Source: Ruegeria sp. THAF33 | GTDB taxonomy: Bacteria > Pseudomonadota > Alphaproteobacteria > Rhodobacterales > Rhodobacteraceae | DNA length: 64,000 nucleotides | Assembly (NCBI RefSeq): GCF_009363615.1 | Contig: NZ_CP045385.1 | Location: 620,001 to 684,000, forward strand | Reading direction: 5' to 3' | In this document: positions 1 to 8,948 of the stretch, one piece after another | How positions within the stretch are numbered: position 1 is the stretch's first letter | How the letters are laid out: each line of letters begins with the position of its first letter | Program-made: the position numbers and the translations under genes | The notes under the pieces: generated by a model | What the model was told of the DNA's origin: nothing | The model's database searches: none | What the model saw: only the letters and a program-made list of their open reading frames with translations

Positions 1-2
1 TG

Positions 3-1475
3 GCGATTTCCGCACCAATGGATCAGCTGTATTCGGCGATCTTCGCGGTGCAGACGGCGTGGCACATCTGTGCCGCCGAGTTGTTGGATGCAACTCTTGG
101 TGACTTTGATCAAATGGTGGCCGATGTCAAAACTGTTATGGCCAAAGAAGCCAATCCGCGCCTGATCGACCTGATCGCAGCCGCCGAGGCGCATGGCGTG
201 GATATTCTGTGCGACGACGATGAGGTTTCAATCGGGCACGGTACAGGTAGTCAGGTCTGGCCGGTTGATGCCCTGCCCGTCCCTGATGACGTGGACTGGT
301 CCAGCCTTCACAACATTCCAGTTGCGTTCATCACCGGCACCAATGGCAAGACCACGACGACCCGGTTGCTTGAGGCGATCGCGCGGACTTCGGGCAAAGT
401 TGCAGGGCTGACCTCGACCGAATTTGTGCGGGTCGGCAACGATATTCTTGACCGAGGTGATTACTCGGGCCCGGGTGGCGGCCGGATGCTGCTGCGCGAC
501 AAGCGCCTTGAGATCGCCTGCCTTGAAGTGGCCCGCGGGGGTATTCTGCGCCGTGGCCTGCCAACGCGTGCGGCCTCGGCGGCCGCGGTCACAAATGTTG
601 CGAATGACCATTTGGGACAGTACGGCGTCAATACCGTGCCGGAACTGGCACAGGCGAAATTCGCCGTGCATCGCACACTTACCGATGGTGGTGTGCTGGT
701 TCTGAACGCTGATGATGCGTATGTCCGTGCCGAGGCAAAAAACACGTCGGCAAATATCTGGTGGTTTTCCTTGGATGCACAAGCGGATCTGATCCGTGAG
801 GCGCGCGATTCCAACAAATGCTGCGCCTATGTGCAGCAGGAAAATATCGTGTTTTTCGATGGCACTTCCGAAAAGACGGTGATTGCCGTGTCAAACGTGC
901 CCGTGACCATGGGCGGGGCGGCGAAATACAACACCCTGAACGCCTTGGCCGCCATGTGCCTTGCTCTGGCGCTGGACCTACCCCTTCAGGCAGTGCGGGA
1001 TGGATTGGCCGGTTTCAAACCCGATGCAAAGGACAATCCGGGGCGCTGCAACGAGTTCAACTATCATGACGCCCGTGTTTTTGTAGATTTCGCACATAAC
1101 CCGCACTCGATCTCTGCCGTGTGCGAAGCGCTGTCAGGACTTCCGGCAAAACGTCGCTTTATCATGCTCAGCCATGCGGGCGACAGATCGGATCAGGACA
1201 TTCGGGACGTTACCGCGACGGCTTTGAAATTCCAACCTGACGTAATCGTTGCAGCCGAACTGGAAGGCTATCTGAGAGGCCGGGAGTTAGGAGAAATCCC
1301 GGACCTGATCGAAGGGACGGCCTTGAAGCACGGATACAACGCTGATCAGATCCAAAGGGCCCCATCCCCTTCTCAGGCCGCGGCCAGGATTCTTAAACAA
1401 CTTGAGCCGGGCGATCTTGCTTTGTTGCTTGTCCTGTCAGAACGCGACGCAGTTCTTGAGATGCTGAGCGCTTAG
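3..1475 (+). CDS. Mur ligase family protein (5' end outside window)
   Basis: ATP-dependent amide ligase of the Mur/cyanophycin-synthetase superfamily. Counting from the ATG at 18, the P-loop GTNGKT lies at residues 107-112, followed by a Mur-ligase central domain and a C-terminal domain containing FVDFAHNPHS, which matches the DYAHTP-type motif of these enzymes. The frame is open leftward from 18 to the window edge with no stop, and no Shine-Dalgarno precedes the ATG, so the gene probably starts upstream and this copy is 5'-partial. Which amino acid or peptide is joined cannot be read here. A cyanophycin-synthetase-like role is possible by family but is inference. The stop is followed by a weak inverted repeat (arms 1475-1480 and 1492-1497) without a T tract. 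Confidence 0.8.
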   Translation, partial: AISAPMDQLYSAIFAVQTAWHICAAELLDATLGDFDQMVADVKTVMAKEANPRLIDLIAAAEAHGVDILCDDDEVSIGHGTGSQVWPVDALPVPDDVDWSSLHNIPVAFITGTNGKTTTTRLLEAIARTSGKVAGLTSTEFVRVGNDILDRGDYSGPGGGRMLLRDKRLEIACLEVARGGILRRGLPTRAASAAAVTNVANDHLGQYGVNTVPELAQAKFAVHRTLTDGGVLVLNADDAYVRAEAKNTSANIWWFSLDAQADLIREARDSNKCCAYVQQENIVFFDGTSEKTVIAVSNVPVTMGGAAKYNTLNALAAMCLALALDLPLQAVRDGLAGFKPDAKDNPGRCNEFNYHDARVFVDFAHNPHSISAVCEALSGLPAKRRFIMLSHAGDRSDQDIRDVTATALKFQPDVIVAAELEGYLRGRELGEIPDLIEGTALKHGYNADQIQRAPSPSQAAARILKQLEPGDLALLLVLSERDAVLEMLSA

Positions 1476-1780
1476 GTACGACACCTATTTGCGTACCCCG
1501 GCGATCTATTGGAAAACAAACAAACCCCGCATTGGATTTGCGGCATCCAAGAAATCACGGCCACGAATGACTGTTGGCCTCATCATGGGTTTTCTATATT
1601 TGTGAGGACGTAATCCACCGTTCAATCTCGCCTGGGGAAACTGAGCGAAACCAATCGCCCGAGTTGTCAGGTCACGGTGGATCTCAGCGGGCATTCGGCG
1701 ATCACTAAGCTTCGGAACACAGTCCGGGCCTGACAACACAACCCTGATGTTGTTCGATTGCCGATTATCTGGTGCGCCAC
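1476..1780. other. Intergenic gap, no supported gene
   Basis: About 305 bases between the Mur ligase and the convergent IclR gene. A minus-strand ORF at 1506-1739 (77 residues) has no recognisable family, no good ribosome binding site and a basic, patternless composition, so I do not call it. The only structure seen is the 6-bp inverted repeat just after the Mur ligase stop, which could act as a weak terminator. Confidence 0.5.
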
Positions 1781-2560
1781 TTACTCGCCCAACAGCTGCG
1801 ACAGTTTTTCTGCACCCCGGCGCAAGGTGTCGAGAAATGACTTCAGACTGCCGACATCATGCCGTTGCGTCGGGGCATGAACTGAAAGCGTGGCAACCAG
1901 CCTGCCCTGCGCGTCCTGCACCGGTACGGCAATCGCCACCATGCCCGCCATGAATTCTTCGTCGTCGGTGGAAAATCCCCGCTCGGCGGTGATCTTGATT
2001 TCACTCAGCAGGGCCTTCGGCTCTGTCAAAGAACGGGCAGTCTGCTCTTTTAGCTTCCCGGCTAACAGAAACCCGTTCAGAGTTTTGGGGCGCAAGGTGG
2101 AAAGGTACATCTTGCCACTGGCCGTGCAATGGAACGGCACCTGGGTTCCGATCGGCAATTGAATCCGCAACGGCCATTTTGTTTCCACTCGGTCAAGATA
2201 GATCATGCCTTCGCGATCCGGGATGGCCAGATTGCATGTTTCGCCCACTTCGTCGGCTACGCCGCGCAGGATGGCGAGACGCGCGGTCCGCAGATGCTCG
2301 GCGGACATGGTATTCACGGACAACAGCCGCAATCGTCTGCCCGGACCATAGGACCGTCCGTCAAGATCGCGTTGCAGGAACCCTTCTGCCTCTGCCGTTT
2401 GCAGCAAACGATGGATGGTGGGTTTGGCCAATCCCAATGCATCGATCAGATCCGAGGGTTTGACCGCAACGCCGCGCCGTGCCACCTCTTCAAGGATCAG
2501 CAACAGGCGCAGGTTGGTGGGAATCTGAGTTTCTCTGTCTTTAGTATCAGTCTCGGCCAT
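1781..2560 (-). CDS. IclR family transcriptional regulator
   Basis: DNA-binding regulator of 259 residues. The N-terminal winged helix-turn-helix spans roughly residues 15-75 (LGLAKPTIHRLLQTAEAEGFL is the recognition region) and the C-terminal IclR effector-binding domain roughly 90-255 (VPFHCTASGKMYLS, GFSTDDEEFMAGMVAIAVPV are typical). It lies only 11 bases after the dctM stop, same strand, so it is probably the last gene of the TRAP operon and regulates it. A matching palindrome sits in the dctP/GMC intergenic region (5923-5941). The effector is unknown; it is presumably the transported acid or a breakdown product. Confidence 0.9.
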   Translation of the reverse strand: MAETDTKDRETQIPTNLRLLLILEEVARRGVAVKPSDLIDALGLAKPTIHRLLQTAEAEGFLQRDLDGRSYGPGRRLRLLSVNTMSAEHLRTARLAILRGVADEVGETCNLAIPDREGMIYLDRVETKWPLRIQLPIGTQVPFHCTASGKMYLSTLRPKTLNGFLLAGKLKEQTARSLTEPKALLSEIKITAERGFSTDDEEFMAGMVAIAVPVQDAQGRLVATLSVHAPTQRHDVGSLKSFLDTLRRGAEKLSQLLGE

Positions 2561-2571
2561 CCTTCAACATT

Positions 2572-3930
2572 CTAGTTATTTGGCAGAAGGATCAAGGCCA
2601 GTTCGGGCACCAGCGACACCAATATCCAGACGGATATCAGGGCCACCAAGTAAGGCACCGTATAGCGCAGCAACCGGAAATACGGCACACCGGTCACGCC
2701 GGAAGCGACGTAAAGGTTAAGCCCGTATGGTGGTGTGATAAACCCGATGGACGCCCCGACCAGGAAGATGACCGAGAAATGGATTGGATCAATTCCAACC
2801 GAGGCTGCGATTGGCGCAAGGATCGGGGCCAGGATGATGGTGACCGGAAGGCTTTCCAGCACCATGCCCGAAAAGAAGACGATCACCATCGATGTGAACA
2901 GAACCGCATGGTACCCCCCCATGGAGGTCACGAAGTTTCCGATTGTTTCCTGTGCGCCAAGCAGGGACAGGATCTGCTGCATCACCACCGAAATTGCGAT
3001 CAACGGGGCCAGGATACCCGTAATCTGGGCAGACCTGATGACGATTGAGGGGATCTCTGGGATCGTGAACCCTTCGACCACGAACATTTCAGCGAAGCTC
3101 TTTTCGGTTGGCGGTATATCGTTCCGGGCCCCCATGATGCGGTTGATCGGGTAGCTGACCAGCCCCGCGATGACACAAAAGCCCACGGTCACGCCGGCGG
3201 CCTCTGTCGGAGAGAACTTGCCGGTATAAATGCCCCAGAGCACAAGACCGATGGCGAAAAAGCCGAGCCAGGCACCAAAGGCGGTTTTCAGCACCCGGTT
3301 CAATTGCAGCGGGATCAGATAGCCCCACCCGTTCATGCGGCAGATGATCCAGCATGCCAGTTGCATCCCGATGACCATAAGCGCACCGGGCAGAATACCG
3401 GCCACGAACAATTCGGAAATCGGCAGGTTCATCAGAAAGCCATAGACGATGAAGATGATCGAAGGGGGGATGATGATACCGACAGTGCCGCCCGCAGCAG
3501 CGGTCGCGGCGCTGAACCGTTCGTCATAGCCGCCCTTTACCATCTCGGGATGCAGCATCGACCCGATGGTCGCCGTCGTGGCCGAGTTCGACCCGGAAAT
3601 CGCCGCGAACAGCCCACAGGCACCCAGCGACGCCATTGCCAGCCCGCCGCGTATCCAGCCCAAACAGGCATAGGCAAAATCACTGAGCCTTCGCGCGATA
3701 CCGGATTTGTTGATCAGATCTCCGGTCAGGATAAACAGCGGCATTGCCAACAGGGCGAAGCCCTTGTTGAAGACGTTCAGCAGTTCGGCCCCCATATTGT
3801 CCAGCGTCAAACCAAGGACAAAGGAACATCCAATGACCCAGTAACCGATGACCAGCAGCACCGGCACGCCCAGCATGAACAGAAAGGTGACCCCCAACGA
3901 GATCAGTGTAACAAGTGTTCCGTCTGTCAT
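2572..3930 (-). CDS. dctM: TRAP transporter large permease (DctM family)
   Basis: Large membrane subunit of a tripartite ATP-independent periplasmic transporter, 452 residues, the usual family length. It is hydrophobic throughout with about 12 predicted membrane segments. The segments FAAISGSNSATTATIGSMLHPEM and AAGGTVGIIIPPSIIFIVYG are characteristic of DctM permeases. It would use the sodium or proton gradient to import a substrate, typically an organic acid, delivered by the binding protein. Its ATG overlaps the dctQ stop (ATGA at 3928-3932), indicating translational coupling. iclR follows after 11 bases. Substrate cannot be deduced from the permease. Confidence 0.95.
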   Translation of the reverse strand: MTDGTLVTLISLGVTFLFMLGVPVLLVIGYWVIGCSFVLGLTLDNMGAELLNVFNKGFALLAMPLFILTGDLINKSGIARRLSDFAYACLGWIRGGLAMASLGACGLFAAISGSNSATTATIGSMLHPEMVKGGYDERFSAATAAAGGTVGIIIPPSIIFIVYGFLMNLPISELFVAGILPGALMVIGMQLACWIICRMNGWGYLIPLQLNRVLKTAFGAWLGFFAIGLVLWGIYTGKFSPTEAAGVTVGFCVIAGLVSYPINRIMGARNDIPPTEKSFAEMFVVEGFTIPEIPSIVIRSAQITGILAPLIAISVVMQQILSLLGAQETIGNFVTSMGGYHAVLFTSMVIVFFSGMVLESLPVTIILAPILAPIAASVGIDPIHFSVIFLVGASIGFITPPYGLNLYVASGVTGVPYFRLLRYTVPYLVALISVWILVSLVPELALILLPNN

Positions 3931-4595
3931 CAGTCTGCCCCGATCACGGCCTGCTTGATCAGCGGCTCGCCTGTTTTCCAGTTGTGCAAATCATCGGCGA
4001 GGTTCTGAAACACGCGACCGACCATCAAGAAGAATGACAATGGTGCAGCCAGCAGGAACCACCACTGCATGATATTGTCCGTGCCCAGAACGATCTGAAA
4101 GTTCGAGGCCGAAAGCGCCACCAGTCGCGAGGTGGTCACGATGACGATCACCGCAAAGATGAACCACAGTACCGCGTCAAGAAACAGGCAGGCCAATTGC
4201 CCGCCGCGGGGCATGGCGGTGCGGAATTCACTGAAACTCAGATGCGTGCGCAGGCGTACGTTGTAGGACGCTCCAAACCAGGCCATCACCATGAAAAGAA
4301 GCGGAGGAATGGTCGTGGACCAGGGTTCCTGATCATTGAAGACAAACCGGTCGATCACGCCCCAGAAAATGATCAGCGCGATGGCAAGATAAGAATACAC
4401 CATGACCGACCGTTCCAGATGACGTTCGATCAACGGCACCTTGCGATAGATCAGCATGACCAGCAAACCCCCGATCGCGGCAACGACCGCACCGACGATC
4501 CAAGCGGCGTCGGATTCCAGAGCAAGTTGAATCTCGAAAGAATCCTGGCTGAGAAAAGCGCTGAATATTGCGCCAATGTCTGCCCAAAGTGACAT
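3930..4595 (-). CDS. dctQ: TRAP transporter small permease (DctQ family)
   Basis: Small membrane subunit of the TRAP transporter, 221 residues with about four hydrophobic segments (for example WIVGAVVAAIGGLLVMLIY and AVLWFIFAVIVIVTTSRL). The pattern RTHLSFSEFRTAMPR resembles the R-x-H-x-x-x-D/E segment conserved in DctQ proteins. A GGGAGG ribosome binding site lies about 12 bases before the ATG. It sits between dctP and dctM, separated from dctP by 64 bases holding a strong hairpin and overlapping dctM by one base. Confidence 0.9.
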   Translation of the reverse strand: MSLWADIGAIFSAFLSQDSFEIQLALESDAAWIVGAVVAAIGGLLVMLIYRKVPLIERHLERSVMVYSYLAIALIIFWGVIDRFVFNDQEPWSTTIPPLLFMVMAWFGASYNVRLRTHLSFSEFRTAMPRGGQLACLFLDAVLWFIFAVIVIVTTSRLVALSASNFQIVLGTDNIMQWWFLLAAPLSFFLMVGRVFQNLADDLHNWKTGEPLIKQAVIGAD

Positions 4596-4624
4596 GAAGC
4601 CCGTCCTCCCAGTGGGTATTGATT

Positions 4625-4648
4625 GAACCGGCCCGTTCGGGCCGGTTC
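4625..4648. promoter_or_regulatory. Strong hairpin between dctP and dctQ
   Basis: Perfect inverted repeat with 10-bp arms (4625-4634 and 4639-4648, GC-rich GAACCGGCCC type) around a 4-base loop, placed directly after the dctP stop and before the dctQ ribosome binding site. No T tract follows on the minus strand, so it is better read as an mRNA-stabilising or partial-attenuation structure that would let the binding protein accumulate above the permeases than as a full terminator. Confidence 0.6.
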
Positions 4649-4659
4649 TGGCAGTCTAA

Positions 4660-5898
4660 TCAGGCCTCGCCCTTCCACCAGCGGCGCGGCTCGACATTTT
4701 CCGGCAGCGTGTCCGCGGGGATCTCTCGCGCGATGTCGTAAATCTCCTGGTATGTGTCGATGCCACCGGCCCATTTGTTCAGCCGCTCGCGCCACTGCGC
4801 CCACGGCTCGGGGTTGTAGTTCGGAGCACACATTTCTTCGGCCAGCTTGATCTGGTCCTCCGGCAGGAAGGCCGGGCGCACGCCGTTTTCCGCAAAAATG
4901 GTTTGCGGCAATTGCGGATCCGAGAATCCGACAGTGTTCAGCAGTGCCGCCTCGTTCGCGCCCTGAATCAGAGCCTGGGTGAAGTAGGACGACTCCATCA
5001 CGGCATCCTGCAATTCACCGCCCAGGCCATCGAATACTTTGGCAGACATCGAAGTGTGTTCGGTACCGCAGAAGAACTTCAGGTTCACCGATTGCGAGAC
5101 CACAGGCGCCATGTTCGCATATGCCACCGCCGAGGCCCAGGTTTCCGCACCATCGATCAGACCGGTCTTGAGCGCATCCAGCGTTTCTTCCCATGCCACC
5201 GGAACAGGGTTCAGGTTCAGCAGTTGCATGGCGATCCGACCCAGCTGCGTGCCCGTCACGCGGTTCTTGGTGCCGAACAACTCTTCCAGCTTGGTGACGG
5301 TCGGCTTGTCGGCAAAGGTCGAGCCCATTTGCAGTCCGCGCAGTTCACAATGGGTGAACAGGAATTTCAGCCCGTGACGCTTTTCAAGCGGGTCGCGCAG
5401 GATGCGTTGGCTGGCGGGGCTGTAGAAGAAATGATACTGCGCCGCCCGGCTGGGGAACATGTAGGCATAGTCCAGGACGTTCAGATAAGGCGCACCGCCG
5501 GCCGAATTCTGGGTCGAGGCTGCGTAGATATCGACGATTCCCTGCTGGGTTTTTTCAACACAGCTGAGTTGTCCGCAGATCTGGTTGTCGCCGATGAACT
5601 CGATCCGAATCTCGCCATCCGTGCGCTCTTCCAGATCGCGTGCAAACTCGATGGCGCCGGCGCGCTCGATCAGCAGGTTGCGGGTGTTGAAGCCCGACGC
5701 ACCAAATTTCAACGTGTGCTTCGGTTCTTTCGAAAAGCGTTTTTCATACGTGGATTCTGCCGCTTGCGCCAGATTAGCCAAGCTCATTGCCCCGCCAAAC
5801 CCTCCTGCTGCAAGCAGCGTCGAGCTCATACCATAGCGCCCTGCCACCCGGAAAAAATCCCGCCGCGAAATACCACTCAGTTTCCGACCAATCTCCAT
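4660..5898 (-). CDS. dctP: TRAP transporter substrate-binding protein (DctP family), Tat signal
   Basis: Periplasmic solute-binding protein, 412 residues. The N-terminus carries a twin-arginine motif (SRRDFF, about residues 11-16), a hydrophobic stretch and an ALA-type cleavage region near AQAAES, so export through Tat is likely. Family features include QQGIVDIYAASTQNSAGGAPYLNVLDYAYMFPS, RVTGTQLGRIAMQLLNLNPVPV and LDALKTGLIDGAETW, the last being the DctP signature region. A clear GGGAGG site precedes the ATG. It is the first gene of dctP-dctQ-dctM-iclR and is divergent from the GMC oxidoreductase. The protein is somewhat longer than many DctP proteins (about 330-360). Substrate is unknown; the neighbours suggest an organic acid or alcohol-derived compound. 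Confidence 0.92.
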   Translation of the reverse strand: MEIGRKLSGISRRDFFRVAGRYGMSSTLLAAGGFGGAMSLANLAQAAESTYEKRFSKEPKHTLKFGASGFNTRNLLIERAGAIEFARDLEERTDGEIRIEFIGDNQICGQLSCVEKTQQGIVDIYAASTQNSAGGAPYLNVLDYAYMFPSRAAQYHFFYSPASQRILRDPLEKRHGLKFLFTHCELRGLQMGSTFADKPTVTKLEELFGTKNRVTGTQLGRIAMQLLNLNPVPVAWEETLDALKTGLIDGAETWASAVAYANMAPVVSQSVNLKFFCGTEHTSMSAKVFDGLGGELQDAVMESSYFTQALIQGANEAALLNTVGFSDPQLPQTIFAENGVRPAFLPEDQIKLAEEMCAPNYNPEPWAQWRERLNKWAGGIDTYQEIYDIAREIPADTLPENVEPRRWWKGEA

Positions 5899-5922
5899 TG
5901 CTTACCTCCCTGTTCGCAATTA

Positions 5923-5941
5923 TTGAGACGTTTTGTATCAA
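5923..5941. promoter_or_regulatory. Candidate IclR operator in the dctP/GMC divergent promoter
   Basis: Imperfect palindrome with 7-bp arms TTGAGAC and GTATCAA (6 of 7 positions complementary) around the spacer GTTTT. It lies 25-43 bases upstream of the dctP ATG and 67-85 bases upstream of the GMC ATG, where a bound regulator could control both genes. IclR-family operators commonly have this short dyad form. Assignment to the iclR gene at the end of the operon is inference. Confidence 0.5.
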
Positions 5942-6007
5942 AAAAGGCTAGTATATTTCTTGCATCTTGCATAGAGTTTTTTTCAACGACGTTGGAAGGA
6001 GGCGGTC

Positions 6008-7603
6008 ATGGAAGTGGATTATGCGGTAGTTGGCGCGGGGTCTTCGGGCTGTGTCATCGCCAATCGGCTCAGCGCCGACCCCAACACGACCGTCGCGTTG
6101 TTGGAGGCTGGCGGCCGCGACACCAACCCCTGGATCCACATCCCGGTTGGCTATTTCAAAACCATGCACAACCCTTCGGTGGACTGGTGTTACAGGACCG
6201 AGCCCGATCCGGGCCTGAACGGGCGCTCGATCGACTGGCCACGCGGCAAGGTGCTGGGCGGCTCATCCTCTCTGAACGGTCTGCTCTATGTGCGCGGCCA
6301 AAAGGAAGATTATGACCGCTGGCGCCAGATGGGGAATGTCGGCTGGGGCTGGGAAGACGTGCTGCCTCTGTTCAAACGCAGCGAAGATCAAGAGCGTGGC
6401 GAAGACCCGTATCACGGTGTCGGTGGGCCGCTGTCGGTGTCGAACATGCGCATTCAACGACCGATCTGCGACGCATGGGTCGCGGCAGCGCAAGCCGCCG
6501 GATACCCGTTCAATCCGGATTACAACGGCGCAGATCAGGAAGGCGTAGGGTATTTTCAGCTGACTACGCGCAATGGGCGCAGGTGCAGCTCGGCCGTGGC
6601 GTATCTGAAACCCATTCGAAACCGGCAAAACCTGAACATCATCACCAACGCATTGGTGACACGCATAACGCTGGATGGGAAACAGGCGACCGGACTTGTC
6701 TATCGGGATCGCGCAGGCAATGAGAAAACCCTGAAGGTACGACGCGAAATCATCCTGTCCGGTGGTGCAATCAACTCTCCTCAGATTCTGATGCTGTCGG
6801 GTATCGGCGACCCGGACCACCTGAAGAAAAACGGCATCGATCCGGTCCATGCCTTGCCCAATGTCGGCAAAAGACTACAGGATCACTTGCAGGCCCGTCT
6901 CGTTTTCAAATGCAATGAGCCCACATTGAATGACGAGGTGCGCAGCCTGATCAACCAGGCCCGTATCGCGCTCAAATACGCTTTGTTCCGCGCCGGTCCG
7001 ATGACCATGGCGGCCAGCCTTGCGACCGGATTCATGAAAACGCGCCCGGACGTGGAAACACCCGACATTCAATTCCATGTACAGCCTTGGTCCGCCGACA
7101 GCCCCGGCGAAGGCGTGCACCCGTTTTCCGCCTTTACCATGTCCGTGTGCCAGCTGCGGCCGGAAAGCAGGGGTGAACTGCATCTGAACGGCCCGGACCC
7201 ATCACAGCATGTAAAGATCATTCCGAACTATCTGTCGACGGAAACGGATTGCCGAACCATCGTTGACGGCGTGAACATCGCCCGCAGAATCGCACAGCAC
7301 AATCCGCTGGCATCGAAGATTTCCGAAGAGTTCCGCCCGACGTCACAACTTTCGACCGACGATTACGAGGGCACGCTGGACTGGGTCAGGTCGAATTCCG
7401 TTTCGATTTATCACCCAACAGGGACCTGCGCGATGGGTACGAATGAAACCGCAGTCGTTGACCCCGCGCTAAAGGTGCGCGGCATCGGAAACCTGCGGGT
7501 CGCGGATTGTTCGATCATGCCGGAAATCGTCAGCGGCAACACAAACGCCCCCGCGATTATGATCGGAGAAAAGGCAAGTGACTTGCTTGCCGCAGGAACA
7601 TAG
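6008..7603 (+). CDS. GMC family FAD-dependent oxidoreductase (choline-dehydrogenase-like)
   Basis: Flavin-dependent alcohol dehydrogenase of 531 residues. The N-terminal FAD-binding fold carries GAGSSG (residues 9-14), followed by PRGKVLGGSSSLNGLLYVRG, the GMC signature 1, and GAINSPQILMLSGIG, signature 2. The predicted catalytic base is His469 in YHPTGTCAMG, with the partner Asn in GNTNAP (about residues 511-513). An AAGGAGG site ends 4 bases before the ATG. It is divergent from the TRAP operon and shares the candidate IclR operator, so it probably oxidises the imported substrate or a derivative. Close resemblance to BetA does not establish choline as substrate; no betaine aldehyde dehydrogenase or BetI is present. 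Confidence 0.92.
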   Translation: MEVDYAVVGAGSSGCVIANRLSADPNTTVALLEAGGRDTNPWIHIPVGYFKTMHNPSVDWCYRTEPDPGLNGRSIDWPRGKVLGGSSSLNGLLYVRGQKEDYDRWRQMGNVGWGWEDVLPLFKRSEDQERGEDPYHGVGGPLSVSNMRIQRPICDAWVAAAQAAGYPFNPDYNGADQEGVGYFQLTTRNGRRCSSAVAYLKPIRNRQNLNIITNALVTRITLDGKQATGLVYRDRAGNEKTLKVRREIILSGGAINSPQILMLSGIGDPDHLKKNGIDPVHALPNVGKRLQDHLQARLVFKCNEPTLNDEVRSLINQARIALKYALFRAGPMTMAASLATGFMKTRPDVETPDIQFHVQPWSADSPGEGVHPFSAFTMSVCQLRPESRGELHLNGPDPSQHVKIIPNYLSTETDCRTIVDGVNIARRIAQHNPLASKISEEFRPTSQLSTDDYEGTLDWVRSNSVSIYHPTGTCAMGTNETAVVDPALKVRGIGNLRVADCSIMPEIVSGNTNAPAIMIGEKASDLLAAGT

Positions 7604-7695
7604 CGCGGCAGGCCGCGTATCCGGATCCCAGGAAAACTGGGCAACTCGGCTTGCAGATCTCAGGGAAAGTCCGGTGATGCCATCCCTGCCCTGAC

Positions 7696-8937
7696 CTAGC
7701 GCAGAGGCGGTGTCAGCCACTGCGCCGACATCCCATAATTGGAATTCTTCAACTCCTGTTTGGCGATAGCCTGAAGATGGACCTCATCCGGTCCATCCGC
7801 ATAGCGCAACGCCCGGGCCCAAGTGTAACTGTCGGCCAATGGCGTGTCGGGTGTCATGCCCATTGCGCCAAAAACCTGCATTGCACGATCCGTAACCTTT
7901 GCATGTACCTGGGGCGCCACGACCTTGATCAGGGATATTTCACGGAAGGCCTTTTTCGCCCCCACCTGATCTATTTTCCAGGCCGCCTTCAGGGTCAACA
8001 GCCGCGCCTGTTCAATTTCCAACCGGGATTTGGCGATCCATTCACGGATCACGCCTTGTTCCGAGAGTTGCTTGCCAAAGGTCTTCCGTTCCTGAGCACG
8101 TTCCACCATCAGGTTCAGTGCCATTTCCGCCGCCCCGATCGAGCGCATGCAATGATGAATTCGCCCGGGCCCAAGCCGCGCCTGAGCCAGCGCAAAACCG
8201 CTGCCTTCTTCGCCCAGCAGATTGCCGACCGGGACGCGCACGTCCTTGAACACCAGTTCAGCATGGCCTTCGGGATCGTGCATGTTCAGGATCGTCGGAT
8301 TGCGCACGATCTCCAAACCGGGCGTATTCTTTGGAACGATGATCATGCTTTGCTGTTTATGGCGATCGGCGTTCGGGTCGGTTTTACCCATGACGATGAA
8401 CAGTCTGGTATTGGGGTGGCACGCATTGGTGATGAACCACTTGCGGCCATTGACGACGTATTCGTCACCCTCGCGCCGGATGGATGTCGTTATGTTGGTC
8501 GCGTCTGAACTGGCCACGTCGGGTTCGGTCATGGCAAAAGCCGAGCGGATCTTGCCGTTCAACAGCGGCACCAACCAGTCTTCGCGCTGTTCGGGCGTGG
8601 CGAACATGTGCAGCAATTCCATGTTCCCGGTATCCGGCGCGTTGCAGTTGAAGACTTCCGAAGACCAGCTCACCTGACCCATCAGCTCGGCCAGGGGCGC
8701 GTAATCAAGATTGCTGAGCCGCGTTCCGGGCTCATCATCCCGCAAGGAGGGCAGGAACATGTTCCAAAGCCCTTCGGCGCGGGCCAGCGACTTGAGGTCT
8801 TCCATGAACGAAACGGGGAAATTGCCGGCTTCTATTTCCTCTTTGTGGTCGCGAATGCGCGGATAGATATGCGCCTGCATGAAGGCTTTCAGCCGGTCGT
8901 GCATTTCCGTGGCGCGTGGCGATGGAGCAAAATCCAT
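7696..8937 (-). CDS. Acyl-CoA dehydrogenase (ACAD10/11-like)
   Basis: FAD-dependent acyl-CoA dehydrogenase, 413 residues. Typical segments are FAMTEPDVASSDATNITTS (FAD-contacting strand), RKWFITNACHP, and the C-terminal helical domain with ERKTFGKQLSEQGVIREWIA. The C-terminal ADGPDEVH segment has Asp where classical short and medium-chain enzymes have the catalytic Glu, a pattern I associate with ACAD10/11-type proteins. It lies 11 bases downstream of a kinase-fold phosphotransferase gene; in ACAD10/11 and the bacterial LvaA/LvaC pair these two activities isomerise 4-hydroxyacyl-CoA through a phosphorylated intermediate. That role here is inference. It converges with the GMC gene; a small GC hairpin (7604-7617) sits between. 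Confidence 0.9.
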   Translation of the reverse strand: MDFAPSPRATEMHDRLKAFMQAHIYPRIRDHKEEIEAGNFPVSFMEDLKSLARAEGLWNMFLPSLRDDEPGTRLSNLDYAPLAELMGQVSWSSEVFNCNAPDTGNMELLHMFATPEQREDWLVPLLNGKIRSAFAMTEPDVASSDATNITTSIRREGDEYVVNGRKWFITNACHPNTRLFIVMGKTDPNADRHKQQSMIIVPKNTPGLEIVRNPTILNMHDPEGHAELVFKDVRVPVGNLLGEEGSGFALAQARLGPGRIHHCMRSIGAAEMALNLMVERAQERKTFGKQLSEQGVIREWIAKSRLEIEQARLLTLKAAWKIDQVGAKKAFREISLIKVVAPQVHAKVTDRAMQVFGAMGMTPDTPLADSYTWARALRYADGPDEVHLQAIAKQELKNSNYGMSAQWLTPPLR

Positions 8938-8948
8938 TGTGATCCTCT

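Noticed and set aside
4903-6315. Long plus-strand ORF (470 residues) antisense to dctP
   Set aside because: It shadows the TRAP binding protein gene, has no family features and runs across the divergent promoter into GMC.
7604-7617. Hairpin CGCGG-CAGG-CCGCG after the GMC gene as a terminator
   Set aside because: Stem of only five pairs and no T tract; kept only as a remark.
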